From positions 1 to 17,792 of the forward strand of contig DKEY01000035.1 in NCBI GenBank assembly GCA_002469305.1: a DNA stretch of 17,792 nucleotides. Direction: 5' to 3'. Both the position numbers and the translations under genes were made by a program. This document shows positions 1-6,752 of the stretch, one piece after another; positions within the stretch are counted from its first letter, which is position 1; each line of letters opens with the position of its first letter. The notes under the pieces are model-generated. The model made no database searches and had not been told where the DNA came from. It saw only the letters and a list, made by a program, of their open reading frames with translations. The stretch comes from Sulfurospirillum sp. UBA6810. GTDB taxonomy: Bacteria; Campylobacterota; Campylobacteria; Campylobacterales; Sulfurospirillaceae.

Positions 1-845
1 ATTAGGTGTAACATACCATACATAAATGGAACGTCAGTACCTGGTCTTACTTGTGCAAACAAATCTGCTTTTGCAGCTGTTTTTGTATAACGAGGGTCAA
101 CAACGATAAGTTGTGCGTTGTTTCTCTCTTTTGCTTTTAGAAAGTGCTGGAAACCAACTGGGTGATTTACCGCAGGGTTTGCACCAAAAATTATAATTGC
201 TTTTGCGTTTTGGATATCTCCAAGTGAGTTTGTCATAGCGCCATAACCCCATGTATTCGCCACACCGGCGACTGTTGCACTATGTCAGATTCTTGCTTGG
301 TGATCTGTATTATTTGTTCCGAACATTGCAGCGAATTTTCTAAAATAATACGCTTGCTCTGTACTCATTTTTGCTGAACCTAAAAACTGAACAGCGTCAG
401 GTCCACTTTTAACTCTTAAATCCTCTAGTTTCTTAGTGATACGATCTGTAGCTTCATCCCAACTGATGCGCTTCCATTGACCTTTCTCTTTAACCATCGG
501 ATACTTTAGTCTGACTTCTGAACGAACCATGTCGATCATATCAGCACCCTTACAACAATGTCCACCTAAGCTAATAGGATGGTCTTGTGCGACCTCTTGT
601 CTAACCCAAACACCATTTTGAACTTCAGCGATAATACCACAACCAACAGAACATGCTGTACAGATTGTTTTTACCTTCTTAGATCCAGGAAATGGGTTTT
701 TAACCTCTTCCTCCGTTGCTGCTCTTGTTACATTTCCACTAGCGAAAGCTGAAGTAGCGCCAAATGCGCCAGCTACTGCTGCCATCTTTAAAAATGAACG
801 ACGACCTATCTTTGTCGTTAGAGCACGTTGAGTCATGTTTTCCAT
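1..845 (-). CDS. fdhA: Formate dehydrogenase catalytic subunit FdhA, selenocysteine-containing, 3' part cut off by window edge
   Basis: Molybdopterin (or tungstopterin) enzyme that oxidises formate to CO2 in the periplasm. Residues 14-20 read GRRSFLK, a twin-arginine signal, followed by an Ala-rich hydrophobic stretch. An N-terminal [4Fe-4S] site follows (C62, C65, C69 and C97/C98, in CTACSVGC and GGHCCKG). The frame meets TGA at 285..287 after DHQARI and then continues without interruption as HSATVAGVANTWGYGAMTN down to the left edge (VRPGTDVPFMYGM). This matches the family pattern QAR-[U/C]-H, so the TGA is residue 187 and is read as selenocysteine. I choose the ATG at 845 because AGGAGA (854..859) lies 8 nt upstream; the TTG at 851 would leave only 2 nt. 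It is the last gene seen in the operon, 20 nt after the small Tat protein. Molybdenum versus tungsten cannot be decided from sequence. Confidence 0.95.
245..287 (-). promoter_or_regulatory. SECIS element with in-frame UGA (selenocysteine insertion) in fdhA
   Basis: The UGA codon is at 285..287. Counting its U as base 1, mRNA bases 17-21 (UCGCC) pair perfectly with 27-31 (GGCGA), at plus coordinates 257..271, and enclose the loop GGUGU. The apical GGU starts 19 nt after the UGA, which is the spacing I know for the E. coli fdhF SECIS, and U17 is also present, as in that element. This is the hairpin SelB recognises; selB lies at 8920..10752 in this window. Confidence 0.88.
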
Positions 846-865
846 ACTCAAAATCTCCTATTTTT

Positions 866-1066
866 TTATAAAGCTGAACGGTAAAAATCGTCCCACGCTT
901 TAGTTTTCTTATAAGTAATCTCTTTTTTTGGAGATTTCCCTATAACAACGCCATTTGAACTGTATGTGCTTGTCGCACTTGAAGCTGTTGCACTCACTGC
1001 GCCTACCGCAGCAACTGTACCAGCAACTGCTGCTTTCTTTAAAAAGCCGCGTCTGCTCTCTTGCAT
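866..1066 (-). CDS. Small Tat-targeted formate dehydrogenase-region protein (66 aa)
   Basis: A 66-residue protein that begins MQESRRGFLKKAAVAG, a twin-arginine signal with a hydrophobic Ala/Val stretch up to about residue 30. A short polar tail follows (about residues 38-66, ending WDDFYRSAL). It resembles the family described as 'formate dehydrogenase region TAT target', which sits just before fdhA in many Campylobacterota (Cj1513c position in C. jejuni); its biochemical role is unknown to me. The start at 1066 has a strong AAGGAGG 5 nt upstream and puts the RR motif at the N-terminus. A longer in-frame ATG at 1147 lacks a ribosome-binding site. It lies 20 nt before fdhA and 195 nt after fdhM. 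Small size plus a Tat signal suggest a subunit, maturation or assembly factor, which is inference. Confidence 0.85.
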   Translation of the reverse strand: MQESRRGFLKKAAVAGTVAAVGAVSATASSATSTYSSNGVVIGKSPKKEITYKKTKAWDDFYRSAL

Positions 1067-1261
1067 ACAATCCTCCTTGCTTGAAATTACCTCTTGAAAC
1101 CAAGAAGTTGTGATAAAAAACGTCGATTTTCTTTCACAACTTCTCATTTAGAGTTCTCATAGAACTCTTTAACACGTTTTTAAAGCAAAGCTCTAAAAAC
1201 TACGCTAACGCTTAGTTCTCTTCAGCAGAGTGCTCGCGTACCCTTGGTACTTTATAATTTT
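1067..1261 (-). other. Hairpin-rich spacer between the TorD-like gene and the small Tat gene
   Basis: This 195-nt gap has no convincing gene but at least five inverted repeats in series. In transcription order (minus strand) they are: GTACC-AAG-GGTAC (1238..1250); a 7-position stem with one mismatch (1199..1216); GTTTTTAGAGC-TTT-GCTTTAAAAAC, 11 bp with one G-U pair (1176..1200); AGAGTTCT-ATG-AGAACTCT, a perfect 8-bp stem with 3-nt loop (1150..1168); and AGAAGTTGTGA/TCACAACTTCT, a perfect 11-bp stem with 20-nt loop (1103..1144). A weak 4-bp stem also lies at 1218..1230. None is followed by a T-run, so these are not typical terminators. They may set the relative expression or mRNA stability of the chaperone and enzyme cistrons (inference). 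Confidence 0.6.
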
Positions 1262-1984
1262 CTAACACTTTGGTCCTAAAGCTTTTTTTGCTTTATTTTC
1301 TGCTCTTCTTTTTGCCTCTGCTTCACTTATGACTTCACAAGATTCAGCTTTTTTTACAACTTTTTCTTTAATCGCAGGTTTTGTAACATCAAAATAAAGT
1401 CTTTCAAATTCTAAAAACGCATTAAGCACAACTGCTAGTGATTTATAAACATTTGCTTTTTTGTGTTTATAAAGGTTTTCAATAAACTCATCAAAAAACT
1501 CATTGATTATCTCTACAAACAAACAGTGTTGCAATGTTTCATAAGACTTTTCACCTTTGATGATAAGCTCGATAAGCTCATGCATAAATGTTACTAAAAA
1601 TCCAACACAATCTTCATTTTCTTTAAACTCTTGCTCATTTCTTCTAATTCTAGTTTTTGCCAAAAAGTTTTTTACTGCAACTCTTTTTTTGCCACTCTCA
1701 ACACCCTCATCATAAAAAGAGGCTGTTGTTCTTACTACAGCAGCACCAGGTGCGTTGAAGATAGCGTCATACTCATTTGCCAAAACTTCATAGCCACCAA
1801 GTGATATAAACTCTTTTATCTCTTTTAAAGCTTCTGCTGAGTTTTCATCAAGTGGATTTTCAATCATCACATCCAATGCTTTTTCAAGACCGTCAAATCT
1901 ATCTTTACTTGTTGAAAATACCAGCATTTTGCTCATAAAGCCATAGTATAACGATCTAGCTGGGTTTACTGCTTCGCGATTCAT
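1262..1984 (-). CDS. fdhM: TorD/DmsD-family molybdoenzyme maturation chaperone (FdhM-like)
   Basis: A 240-residue all-helical protein of the TorD cytoplasmic chaperone family, which binds the Tat signal peptide and apo-form of a molybdoenzyme and holds back export until the cofactor is in. The family signature is visible at residues 70-100: NEYDAIFNAPGAA followed by TTASFYDEG. The central region (120-190) fits the helical bundle. The last 30 residues (AEAKRRAENKAKKALGPKC) are a Lys/Ala-rich charged tail. It sits directly upstream of the Tat-signal protein and fdhA, as Cj1514c (fdhM) does in C. jejuni, so FdhA is the likely client. The ATG at 1982..1984 is preceded by AGGAGACAGTTAA and overlaps the TGA of the small leader ORF just before it, so its translation is probably coupled. 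The stop codon is TAG. Confidence 0.88.
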   Translation of the reverse strand: MNREAVNPARSLYYGFMSKMLVFSTSKDRFDGLEKALDVMIENPLDENSAEALKEIKEFISLGGYEVLANEYDAIFNAPGAAVVRTTASFYDEGVESGKKRVAVKNFLAKTRIRRNEQEFKENEDCVGFLVTFMHELIELIIKGEKSYETLQHCLFVEIINEFFDEFIENLYKHKKANVYKSLAVVLNAFLEFERLYFDVTKPAIKEKVVKKAESCEVISEAEAKRRAENKAKKALGPKC

Positions 1985-2064
1985 TTAACTGTCTCCTTTC
2001 TACTAGGCAAAGCCCAGCAGAAATTCCTATCACTAAAGCTTACACTATGTGTAGAATTCTTCAT
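1981..2064 (-). CDS. Leader ORF, cassette copy 1 (27 aa), coupled to the TorD-like gene
   Basis: Starts at ATG 2064 with AGGAGA 7 nt upstream and ends with a TGA that overlaps the downstream ATG (ATGA). The peptide core KNSTHSVSFSDRNF matches the two other copies in this window (6749..6832 and 8828..8920), and it ends RKETVK, where the KET codons (AAG GAG ACA) are also the Shine-Dalgarno of the next gene. It may be a translated leader, or a frame that is open because the RNA element is conserved. I do not know a named family for it. Confidence 0.55.
   Translation of the reverse strand: MKNSTHSVSFSDRNFCWALPSRKETVK
1998..2053 (-). promoter_or_regulatory. Two-hairpin RNA element of cassette copy 1
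   Basis: Hairpin 1: TACAC-ATA-GTGTA (2041..2053). Conserved linker: AAGCTTTAGTGATAGGAATTT. Hairpin 2: 11 bp with two G-U pairs and a 3-nt loop (1998..2022), with arms TTCTGCTGGGC and GCCTAGTAGAA, ending one base before AGGAGA. The same architecture occurs in copies 2 and 3 with different stem sequences. Confidence 0.6.
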
Positions 2065-2129
2065 TTAACTGTCTCCTGTTTACTCAACGAGTTTATAACT
2101 TGTACAAAATTGTTTCTTATATTGTTCAT
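2061..2129 (-). CDS. Upstream small ORF (22 aa) coupled to the leader ORF
   Basis: The ATG at 2129 overlaps the TGA of the iron-sulfur gene (ATGA). The frame encodes 22 residues ending SKQETVK, and its TGA overlaps the ATG of leader copy 1. The C-terminal QETVK mirrors the KETVK end of the next leader because both cover the same 18-bp repeat. Its N-terminal part (MNNIRNNF) does not match the conserved leader core. No Shine-Dalgarno is visible, so any translation would rely on re-initiation. Expression is unproven. Confidence 0.35.
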   Translation of the reverse strand: MNNIRNNFVQVINSLSKQETVK

Positions 2130-3802
2130 TGTGCGCTTCTTTCATCAAAGTGAGCCTTTAACATAACCTTAGGTTTACAATTAGCACAACAATAAAGTGT
2201 CTTTATCTTTAGTTCATCATTTCCAAATATTGGTGTCATCATATTTGCTATTCTTGTTACTGATTTTACTGTTGCAAATCCTACTCCACACTCTATACAT
2301 TTAAATATCTCATCATGTGCCATTACATTTTGTTTAAAGTAGTTTGGCTCTAGGCTTAACTCATCTTTTATTACACTCAAGCAATCTTTTTCTGGGCAGG
2401 TTACTTCACAGTAGCCACAGTTTGTACAGATTGATGGGTTAAATCTAAGTGTATTATCTTCTGGGTGTGCTGTAAGTGCTCTTACGTTACATGCCCCTAC
2501 ACAGCTTAGGCAGAGTGTACAATTATCTTGATTGATTGTTATATTGCCGTAGTGTACATGTTCACCTGTTGTGATTTTACCTAGGTTATCTTCTCCTACT
2601 AGGTGGGAGAGTCTTGCTGAAAAGATTTCTCTTTTTGCCATGCCCTCTTCATTGAAGCCATATTTACATTCTGGTATTGGTTGGAGGGATGTAAGTGCTA
2701 TCTCTAACTCTTCTTGATTCTTACATGTAAAGATTGCTTGTTTATTATATTTTCTTTTAAATATCTCATTGATTATTCTGATAACATCTCCTGTTCCTTT
2801 AGAGATGAAGTCTGTATAAAATACTACTGGGTTACCACTTGTTTGCAAGAGGTTCATGAGGTGTGCTTCATGCAAGAATTTTTCACCCTCTATTCCAAGA
2901 GGCAAAACGCCCTCTGGAAGTTTTACATGTAAGTTTTCCAAGTCCATTTTTGCTGGGGTTATCAGTGCTATCTTATCTGTATAAAAACTTGTGATTTCTT
3001 TGAAAGCAACGCGAGGCATTTGGGAGTAATCAAGTGCGCCACTAGGACATACACTGATACATCCACCACAGCCATGACAATCTACATGTGAAAATTCCAA
3101 ATGTTTGCTTTCATCTACTTTGAGGATTGCTACTGTTGGGCATACTTCTGCGCACTTCCCGCATATCTCTACACGTCTTTCATGGTATTGGCATATCTTT
3201 GCATCATATTTTATAAAGTTTTTATATTTATATACGCCATCATTTGATTTTATTTTTTTGAGGGTTTTTTCTAAGCCTAGGATATTTGGATCGATTGTGC
3301 CACTTTGTTTCATAGCAAAAGAGGGAGCATCAAACCAGATGATTTGGTCTGTTTGCAATTCTAGCTCTTCACCATCTTTTAGAAGGCTTACATGTAAGTC
3401 TCCTATATGTCCATTTACATCTGTTATCATCTCTGGTGTTAGTGAGATTGTTATAAAGCCTGCTTCGCTCAGCTCTTGGTTCAATGCTTCTTCATCTTTA
3501 TTGGAAACCACTAGAACTTTATTTCCTACTTGCACTTCAAAGTCCAAGTCTTGTGCCAAGTCATATCCACTCGCTCTTATGTCATAGAGTCTTTTTATAT
3601 TTCTTATCTGTTCACTGATACTATCTTGGGTATTTTGGATATAAAAATTTATCTCTGGAGCGTATTTCTGTGTATCTTGCATATCTACATTTGATATTAG
3701 GTATTCTCCGCTTATATCTTCCATAGAAGTTACTACCTCTATACTCTCATCAAGTGGATACTCTAATCTCTCTTGGTTATAATATAAATACTCTTTTTCC
3801 AT
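2126..3802 (-). CDS. Multi-cluster ferredoxin-type iron-sulfur protein of the formate dehydrogenase locus
   Basis: About 558 residues, no signal peptide, so cytoplasmic. The N-terminal ~200 residues have no motif I recognise. Numbering from the upstream GTG at 3808, a first 2x[4Fe-4S] ferredoxin domain has C206, C216, C219, C223 and C244, C247, C250, C254. A middle region (about 275-400) lacks clusters. A second ferredoxin pair has C430, C433, C436, C440 and C461, C464, C467, C471. A C-terminal knuckle has C504, C507 and C540, C541, C544. That predicts four [4Fe-4S] clusters plus a possible metal or zinc site. It probably passes electrons or assists metal-centre maturation for formate dehydrogenase, which follows only from its position as first gene of the operon. 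I take the ATG at 3802 because AGAAG (3812..3816) lies 9 nt upstream; the GTG at 3808 is too close to it. Confidence 0.82.
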   Translation of the reverse strand: MEKEYLYYNQERLEYPLDESIEVVTSMEDISGEYLISNVDMQDTQKYAPEINFYIQNTQDSISEQIRNIKRLYDIRASGYDLAQDLDFEVQVGNKVLVVSNKDEEALNQELSEAGFITISLTPEMITDVNGHIGDLHVSLLKDGEELELQTDQIIWFDAPSFAMKQSGTIDPNILGLEKTLKKIKSNDGVYKYKNFIKYDAKICQYHERRVEICGKCAEVCPTVAILKVDESKHLEFSHVDCHGCGGCISVCPSGALDYSQMPRVAFKEITSFYTDKIALITPAKMDLENLHVKLPEGVLPLGIEGEKFLHEAHLMNLLQTSGNPVVFYTDFISKGTGDVIRIINEIFKRKYNKQAIFTCKNQEELEIALTSLQPIPECKYGFNEEGMAKREIFSARLSHLVGEDNLGKITTGEHVHYGNITINQDNCTLCLSCVGACNVRALTAHPEDNTLRFNPSICTNCGYCEVTCPEKDCLSVIKDELSLEPNYFKQNVMAHDEIFKCIECGVGFATVKSVTRIANMMTPIFGNDELKIKTLYCCANCKPKVMLKAHFDERSAQ

Positions 3803-3984
3803 TCTCACTCACTTCTTTTTGGTAAAGTTTCATTGACCATATTGTATGTATTCTCTAATTAAACCCTCCTTAACAAGACAAAATGTATCTTCTTAAAGGC
3901 TCTATTTTGGGGATATTTTCCTCTTTGAGAAAGATTTAATGATAGCTATTGTATAATGTTTAAATCTCTAAAAAAAGACAAATA
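3803..3984. promoter_or_regulatory. Divergent intergenic region with promoter for the sensor/sel operon
   Basis: This gap of about 180 nt lies between the divergent fdh and sensor-sel operons. On the plus strand an extended -10, TTGTATAAT, has its TATAAT at 3952..3957, about 28 nt before the ATG at 3985. An upstream -35 is not obvious, as is usual in Campylobacterota. On the minus strand no equally good -10 stands out; TACAAT near 3843..3848 and the reverse of the palindromic -10 itself (ATTATACAAT) are candidates. A strong AAGGAGGG on the minus strand (about 3866..3873) is not followed by a start codon at usable distance. Any shared operator for both operons would be here, but I see no clear dyad. 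Confidence 0.6.
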
Positions 3985-5142
3985 ATGGTAAAGAAAGCTT
4001 TTCTAATCTTTTTTGTATGTGTGATTATCCTCCCTGCGATAGTTTATATTTTATTTTATAAAGACTATTATGAAAAAGATATCATCCTTGGTTCTTCCTT
4101 GCCTCTCAGTGGTATCAACAAGGACTTGGGCAATGAGATAATAGAGGGAGCAAACAGCTATTTTAGTCATATCAACGCAAGAGGCGGTGTTAATGGAAAG
4201 CATATAAAATATATTTACTATGATGATAAATACGAGCCACAAAATACTCTAACAAATATACATAAACTTCTTAATGACGACAAAGTTTTCGCACTATTTG
4301 GCTTTGCAGGAACACCAACGGCAAAACAAGTTTTACCACTTGTCATAGATAGTGGCATCCCTTTTATAGCGCCCTACACAGGAGCCTCATTTTTAAGAAA
4401 CCTCAACACTCCAAACATAGTAAACTTTAGAAGTTCCTACACTCAAGAGATTGAAGCTATAGTTGATTATCTATACAGAAAAAAAGGCTTAACTAAGTTT
4501 GCCATCTTTTATCAAAATGATGATTATGGGGAAGAGGGTTATATCTCTTTGGTGGAAGCTTTGCAAAAAAGAAACTTACGCTTGATGGGAGAGGGAACAT
4601 ATAAAAGAAACACACTCTCTATCGGACATGGGCTCAATGAGATAAAAGCAACAACTCCCGAAGTTGTCATCATCGTTGGGGCGTATAAGCCAAGTGCTAG
4701 ATTTATACAAAAAGCAAGAGATTGTTGTCTCAAAGATGTCATCTTTGCCCCTATCTCTTTTGTACACTCTGACGCTCTTGTACGCGAACTTGATGGAAAT
4801 GGAACAAACATCTTGTTTTCACAAACTGTCCCCTCTTTCAACGACACTGCATTGGCAGTAGCAGATGAGTACTTAAACTTACTCAAGTTTTACTACCCAA
4901 GTGCACAACCTACGCATGTCTCATTTGAATCATTTTTAGCAGCAAAGAGTGTAGTAGAAGCACTAAAAAAAGTACAAGGTCCACTAAATGGACAAAAGTT
5001 TTTATACAACCTCAAAGAGTTAGACAAATCTATTCTTGGAGAGATACCTATCAAGTATCACAATTCGCAACTTCTCAATAAAGTCTATTTACTCAACTAT
5101 GAAAATGGTAAATTCAACACTTTAAATAAAGATGTTCACTAA
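3985..5142 (+). CDS. Type-1 periplasmic binding protein (Leu/Ile/Val-binding-like), likely sensor partner of the adjacent kinase
   Basis: 385 residues. A hydrophobic segment at 7-25 is a signal peptide or uncleaved anchor; no lipobox Cys is in the right place. The rest has the Peripla_BP_6 fold: ILGSSLPLSGINKDLGNEIIEGA (split over 34-56), NARGGVNGKHI, a conserved YYDDKYEP, and FGFAGTPTAKQVLPL. This family binds amino acids, amides or similar small molecules. No ABC permease or ATPase gene is nearby. Its TAA overlaps the ATG of the histidine kinase (TAATG), which argues that it presents a ligand to that kinase rather than to a transporter. The ligand cannot be read from the sequence; formate, selenium compounds and amino acids are all possible. 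Confidence 0.82.
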   Translation: MVKKAFLIFFVCVIILPAIVYILFYKDYYEKDIILGSSLPLSGINKDLGNEIIEGANSYFSHINARGGVNGKHIKYIYYDDKYEPQNTLTNIHKLLNDDKVFALFGFAGTPTAKQVLPLVIDSGIPFIAPYTGASFLRNLNTPNIVNFRSSYTQEIEAIVDYLYRKKGLTKFAIFYQNDDYGEEGYISLVEALQKRNLRLMGEGTYKRNTLSIGHGLNEIKATTPEVVIIVGAYKPSARFIQKARDCCLKDVIFAPISFVHSDALVRELDGNGTNILFSQTVPSFNDTALAVADEYLNLLKFYYPSAQPTHVSFESFLAAKSVVEALKKVQGPLNGQKFLYNLKELDKSILGEIPIKYHNSQLLNKVYLLNYENGKFNTLNKDVH

Positions 5143-6752
5143 TGTTGTTTTATCACCATATCAATAACTTTCTCAATAAAATAGAGTTTTCAAATAAAAC
5201 AAAACTTCTTATAGCCATTATCGCTTCGGGTATGATTTCTATGGGATTTTTGATGCTTATCTCTATCTTTGCACTTAAGTTTGACTATGAGACACTCTTT
5301 CAAAAAAGAACTATCCCTCAAGTAGAGTTAGAGGGTATAAAAGATATATACAGCGTAAACATTTATGACACGCTATATGACTTGCAACAAAATGATATAT
5401 CTATCAAAAATGCTTCCGAAGTTATCTTACTTGCAAAACAAATCATACAAACCCAGTGGAATAATTATGATGCCTCTATCAATTATAAGATAGGAGGTCT
5501 TCCTGAATTTGCAAGTAATTGGCTCAACTTCTTTTTACTGAGTGAAGAGTTACCTGAAAAAACTCTTTTTCAAAAAAGTTTAGTTGATAAAATCAAAGAG
5601 AAGATGAAGAGTATAGATATAAAAACAAAAAGAATTATTTTCTATCTTGGTAAAGATAATTTGTCACAAGCAAAACCTCTCATAAATAAAGTTTTTCTTG
5701 AGATAAATTCTATCAATATTTCACTCTCCAGCCTTATAAATCTGCACTTAAAAGATGCTATCGCAGAAAAATATAGAAACGACAAAATCTTTACAACAAG
5801 TATCTATATGTTGATTTTACTCATAGGATTTGTTTTCTTTTTAAGTATCATCATCTCTTTCATTATTATCAACCATTTTAAAGAGTTACATAACTCCCTA
5901 GAAGATAAGGTAAACATAAAAACACATGAGCTGAGAGAGTTGAACTTGTCTTTGGAAAAAAGGATAAAAAAAGAAGTTGAAAACAGCCGTAAAAAAGACC
6001 AAATCATGTTCCAACAAGCACGCCTTGCAAGCCTTGGTGAAATGCTTCAAAATATAGCCCACCAATGGAGACAACCACTTGGGGCTATCATGATGATAGT
6101 ACAAAGTTTTCAATCAAAATTTTTAGCTGGAAAGCTAGATGAAGAGTTTATAGACTCAAGGGTGGAAGATGCACAACACCTTGCTCAAAATATGTCTGAT
6201 ACACTAGAAGACTTTAGAACTTTTTTCAATCCAAACAAAAATCACAAAAAATTTCGACTAAAAAAAGTTATCGAAAAATCCATAGACCTCTCAAAATACC
6301 AGATAGAAAAAGAGGCTATCAATATCTACTTTACGATGAATGAAGATATTGAAATCTATGGATTTGAAAACGAACTTACCCATGTGCTTTTAAATCTTAT
6401 CAATAATTCAAAAGATGCCTTGTGTGAAAATAAGATAAAAGATAAAAAAGTATGGATAATCGTAAAAAAAACAAAAATAAATGTTTTAATCAATGTCATA
6501 GATAATGCTGGTGGTATTAAAAGTGATATAATGACAAAGGTATTTGACCCATATTTCACTACTAAACACCAAAGTATTGGTACGGGAATTGGGCTTTACA
6601 TGTCAAAACAGATGGTCGAAAAACACATGTATGGAAAGATTTGGTGTAAAAACATCAAGCACAAACTAGGAGATAGCGGACAACTCTTTGATTGTGCGAT
6701 GTTTACGATAGAGATACCACTTACTTTAGAAGAAGCGGAGAATGAAAAATGA
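5142..6752 (+). CDS. Membrane sensor histidine kinase
   Basis: 536 residues. TM1 is at about 21-45, a periplasmic helical domain of about 165 residues follows, and TM2 is at about 219-244. A coiled-coil stretch (245-290) leads to the HisKA H-box QNIAHQWRQPLGA with phospho-acceptor H307, a form very common in Campylobacterota. The HATPase_c domain has the N-box LLNLINNSKDAL (N418, N422), DNAGG (454-458), a DPYFTTK F-box, and GTGIGL (480-485). All catalytic motifs are intact. It overlaps the binding-protein gene at its 5' end, and its stop overlaps the start of leader copy 2, which leads into the response regulator. The three form a ligand-to-transcription relay. Confidence 0.93.
   Translation: MLFYHHINNFLNKIEFSNKTKLLIAIIASGMISMGFLMLISIFALKFDYETLFQKRTIPQVELEGIKDIYSVNIYDTLYDLQQNDISIKNASEVILLAKQIIQTQWNNYDASINYKIGGLPEFASNWLNFFLLSEELPEKTLFQKSLVDKIKEKMKSIDIKTKRIIFYLGKDNLSQAKPLINKVFLEINSINISLSSLINLHLKDAIAEKYRNDKIFTTSIYMLILLIGFVFFLSIIISFIIINHFKELHNSLEDKVNIKTHELRELNLSLEKRIKKEVENSRKKDQIMFQQARLASLGEMLQNIAHQWRQPLGAIMMIVQSFQSKFLAGKLDEEFIDSRVEDAQHLAQNMSDTLEDFRTFFNPNKNHKKFRLKKVIEKSIDLSKYQIEKEAINIYFTMNEDIEIYGFENELTHVLLNLINNSKDALCENKIKDKKVWIIVKKTKINVLINVIDNAGGIKSDIMTKVFDPYFTTKHQSIGTGIGLYMSKQMVEKHMYGKIWCKNIKHKLGDSGQLFDCAMFTIEIPLTLEEAENEK

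Larger units (their letters stand above)
1980..2077. repeat. 18-bp direct repeat flanking cassette copy 1
   Basis: The 18-mer AGGAGACAGTTAAATGAA (minus strand) is present perfectly at 1980..1997 and 2060..2077, 80 bp apart. It covers the Shine-Dalgarno and start codon of the TorD-like gene at one end and those of the leader ORF at the other. This is what one would expect if a cassette had inserted at, or been duplicated from, the original translation start region. Confidence 0.8.

Noticed and set aside
285..851. fdhA as a complete 188-residue protein or a pseudogene ending at TGA
   Set aside because: The same frame continues with correct family sequence to the window edge, and a SECIS hairpin follows the TGA, so the TGA is selenocysteine. 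The TTG start at 851 is too close to the ribosome-binding site; the ATG at 845 is better.
866..1147. 93-residue version of the small Tat protein starting at 1147
   Set aside because: No ribosome-binding site at 1147, while AAGGAGG precedes the ATG at 1066, which places the twin-arginine motif at the N-terminus.
1150..1168. Perfect 8-bp hairpin as an intrinsic terminator of the TorD-like gene
   Set aside because: It is followed by AAATG, not a T-run, on the transcribed strand. The operon continues to the Tat gene and fdhA.
3105..3587. 160-residue plus-strand ORF
   Set aside because: It lies fully opposite the iron-sulfur protein gene, whose Cys motifs are clear. It has no ribosome-binding site and no recognisable domain, so it is a shadow frame.
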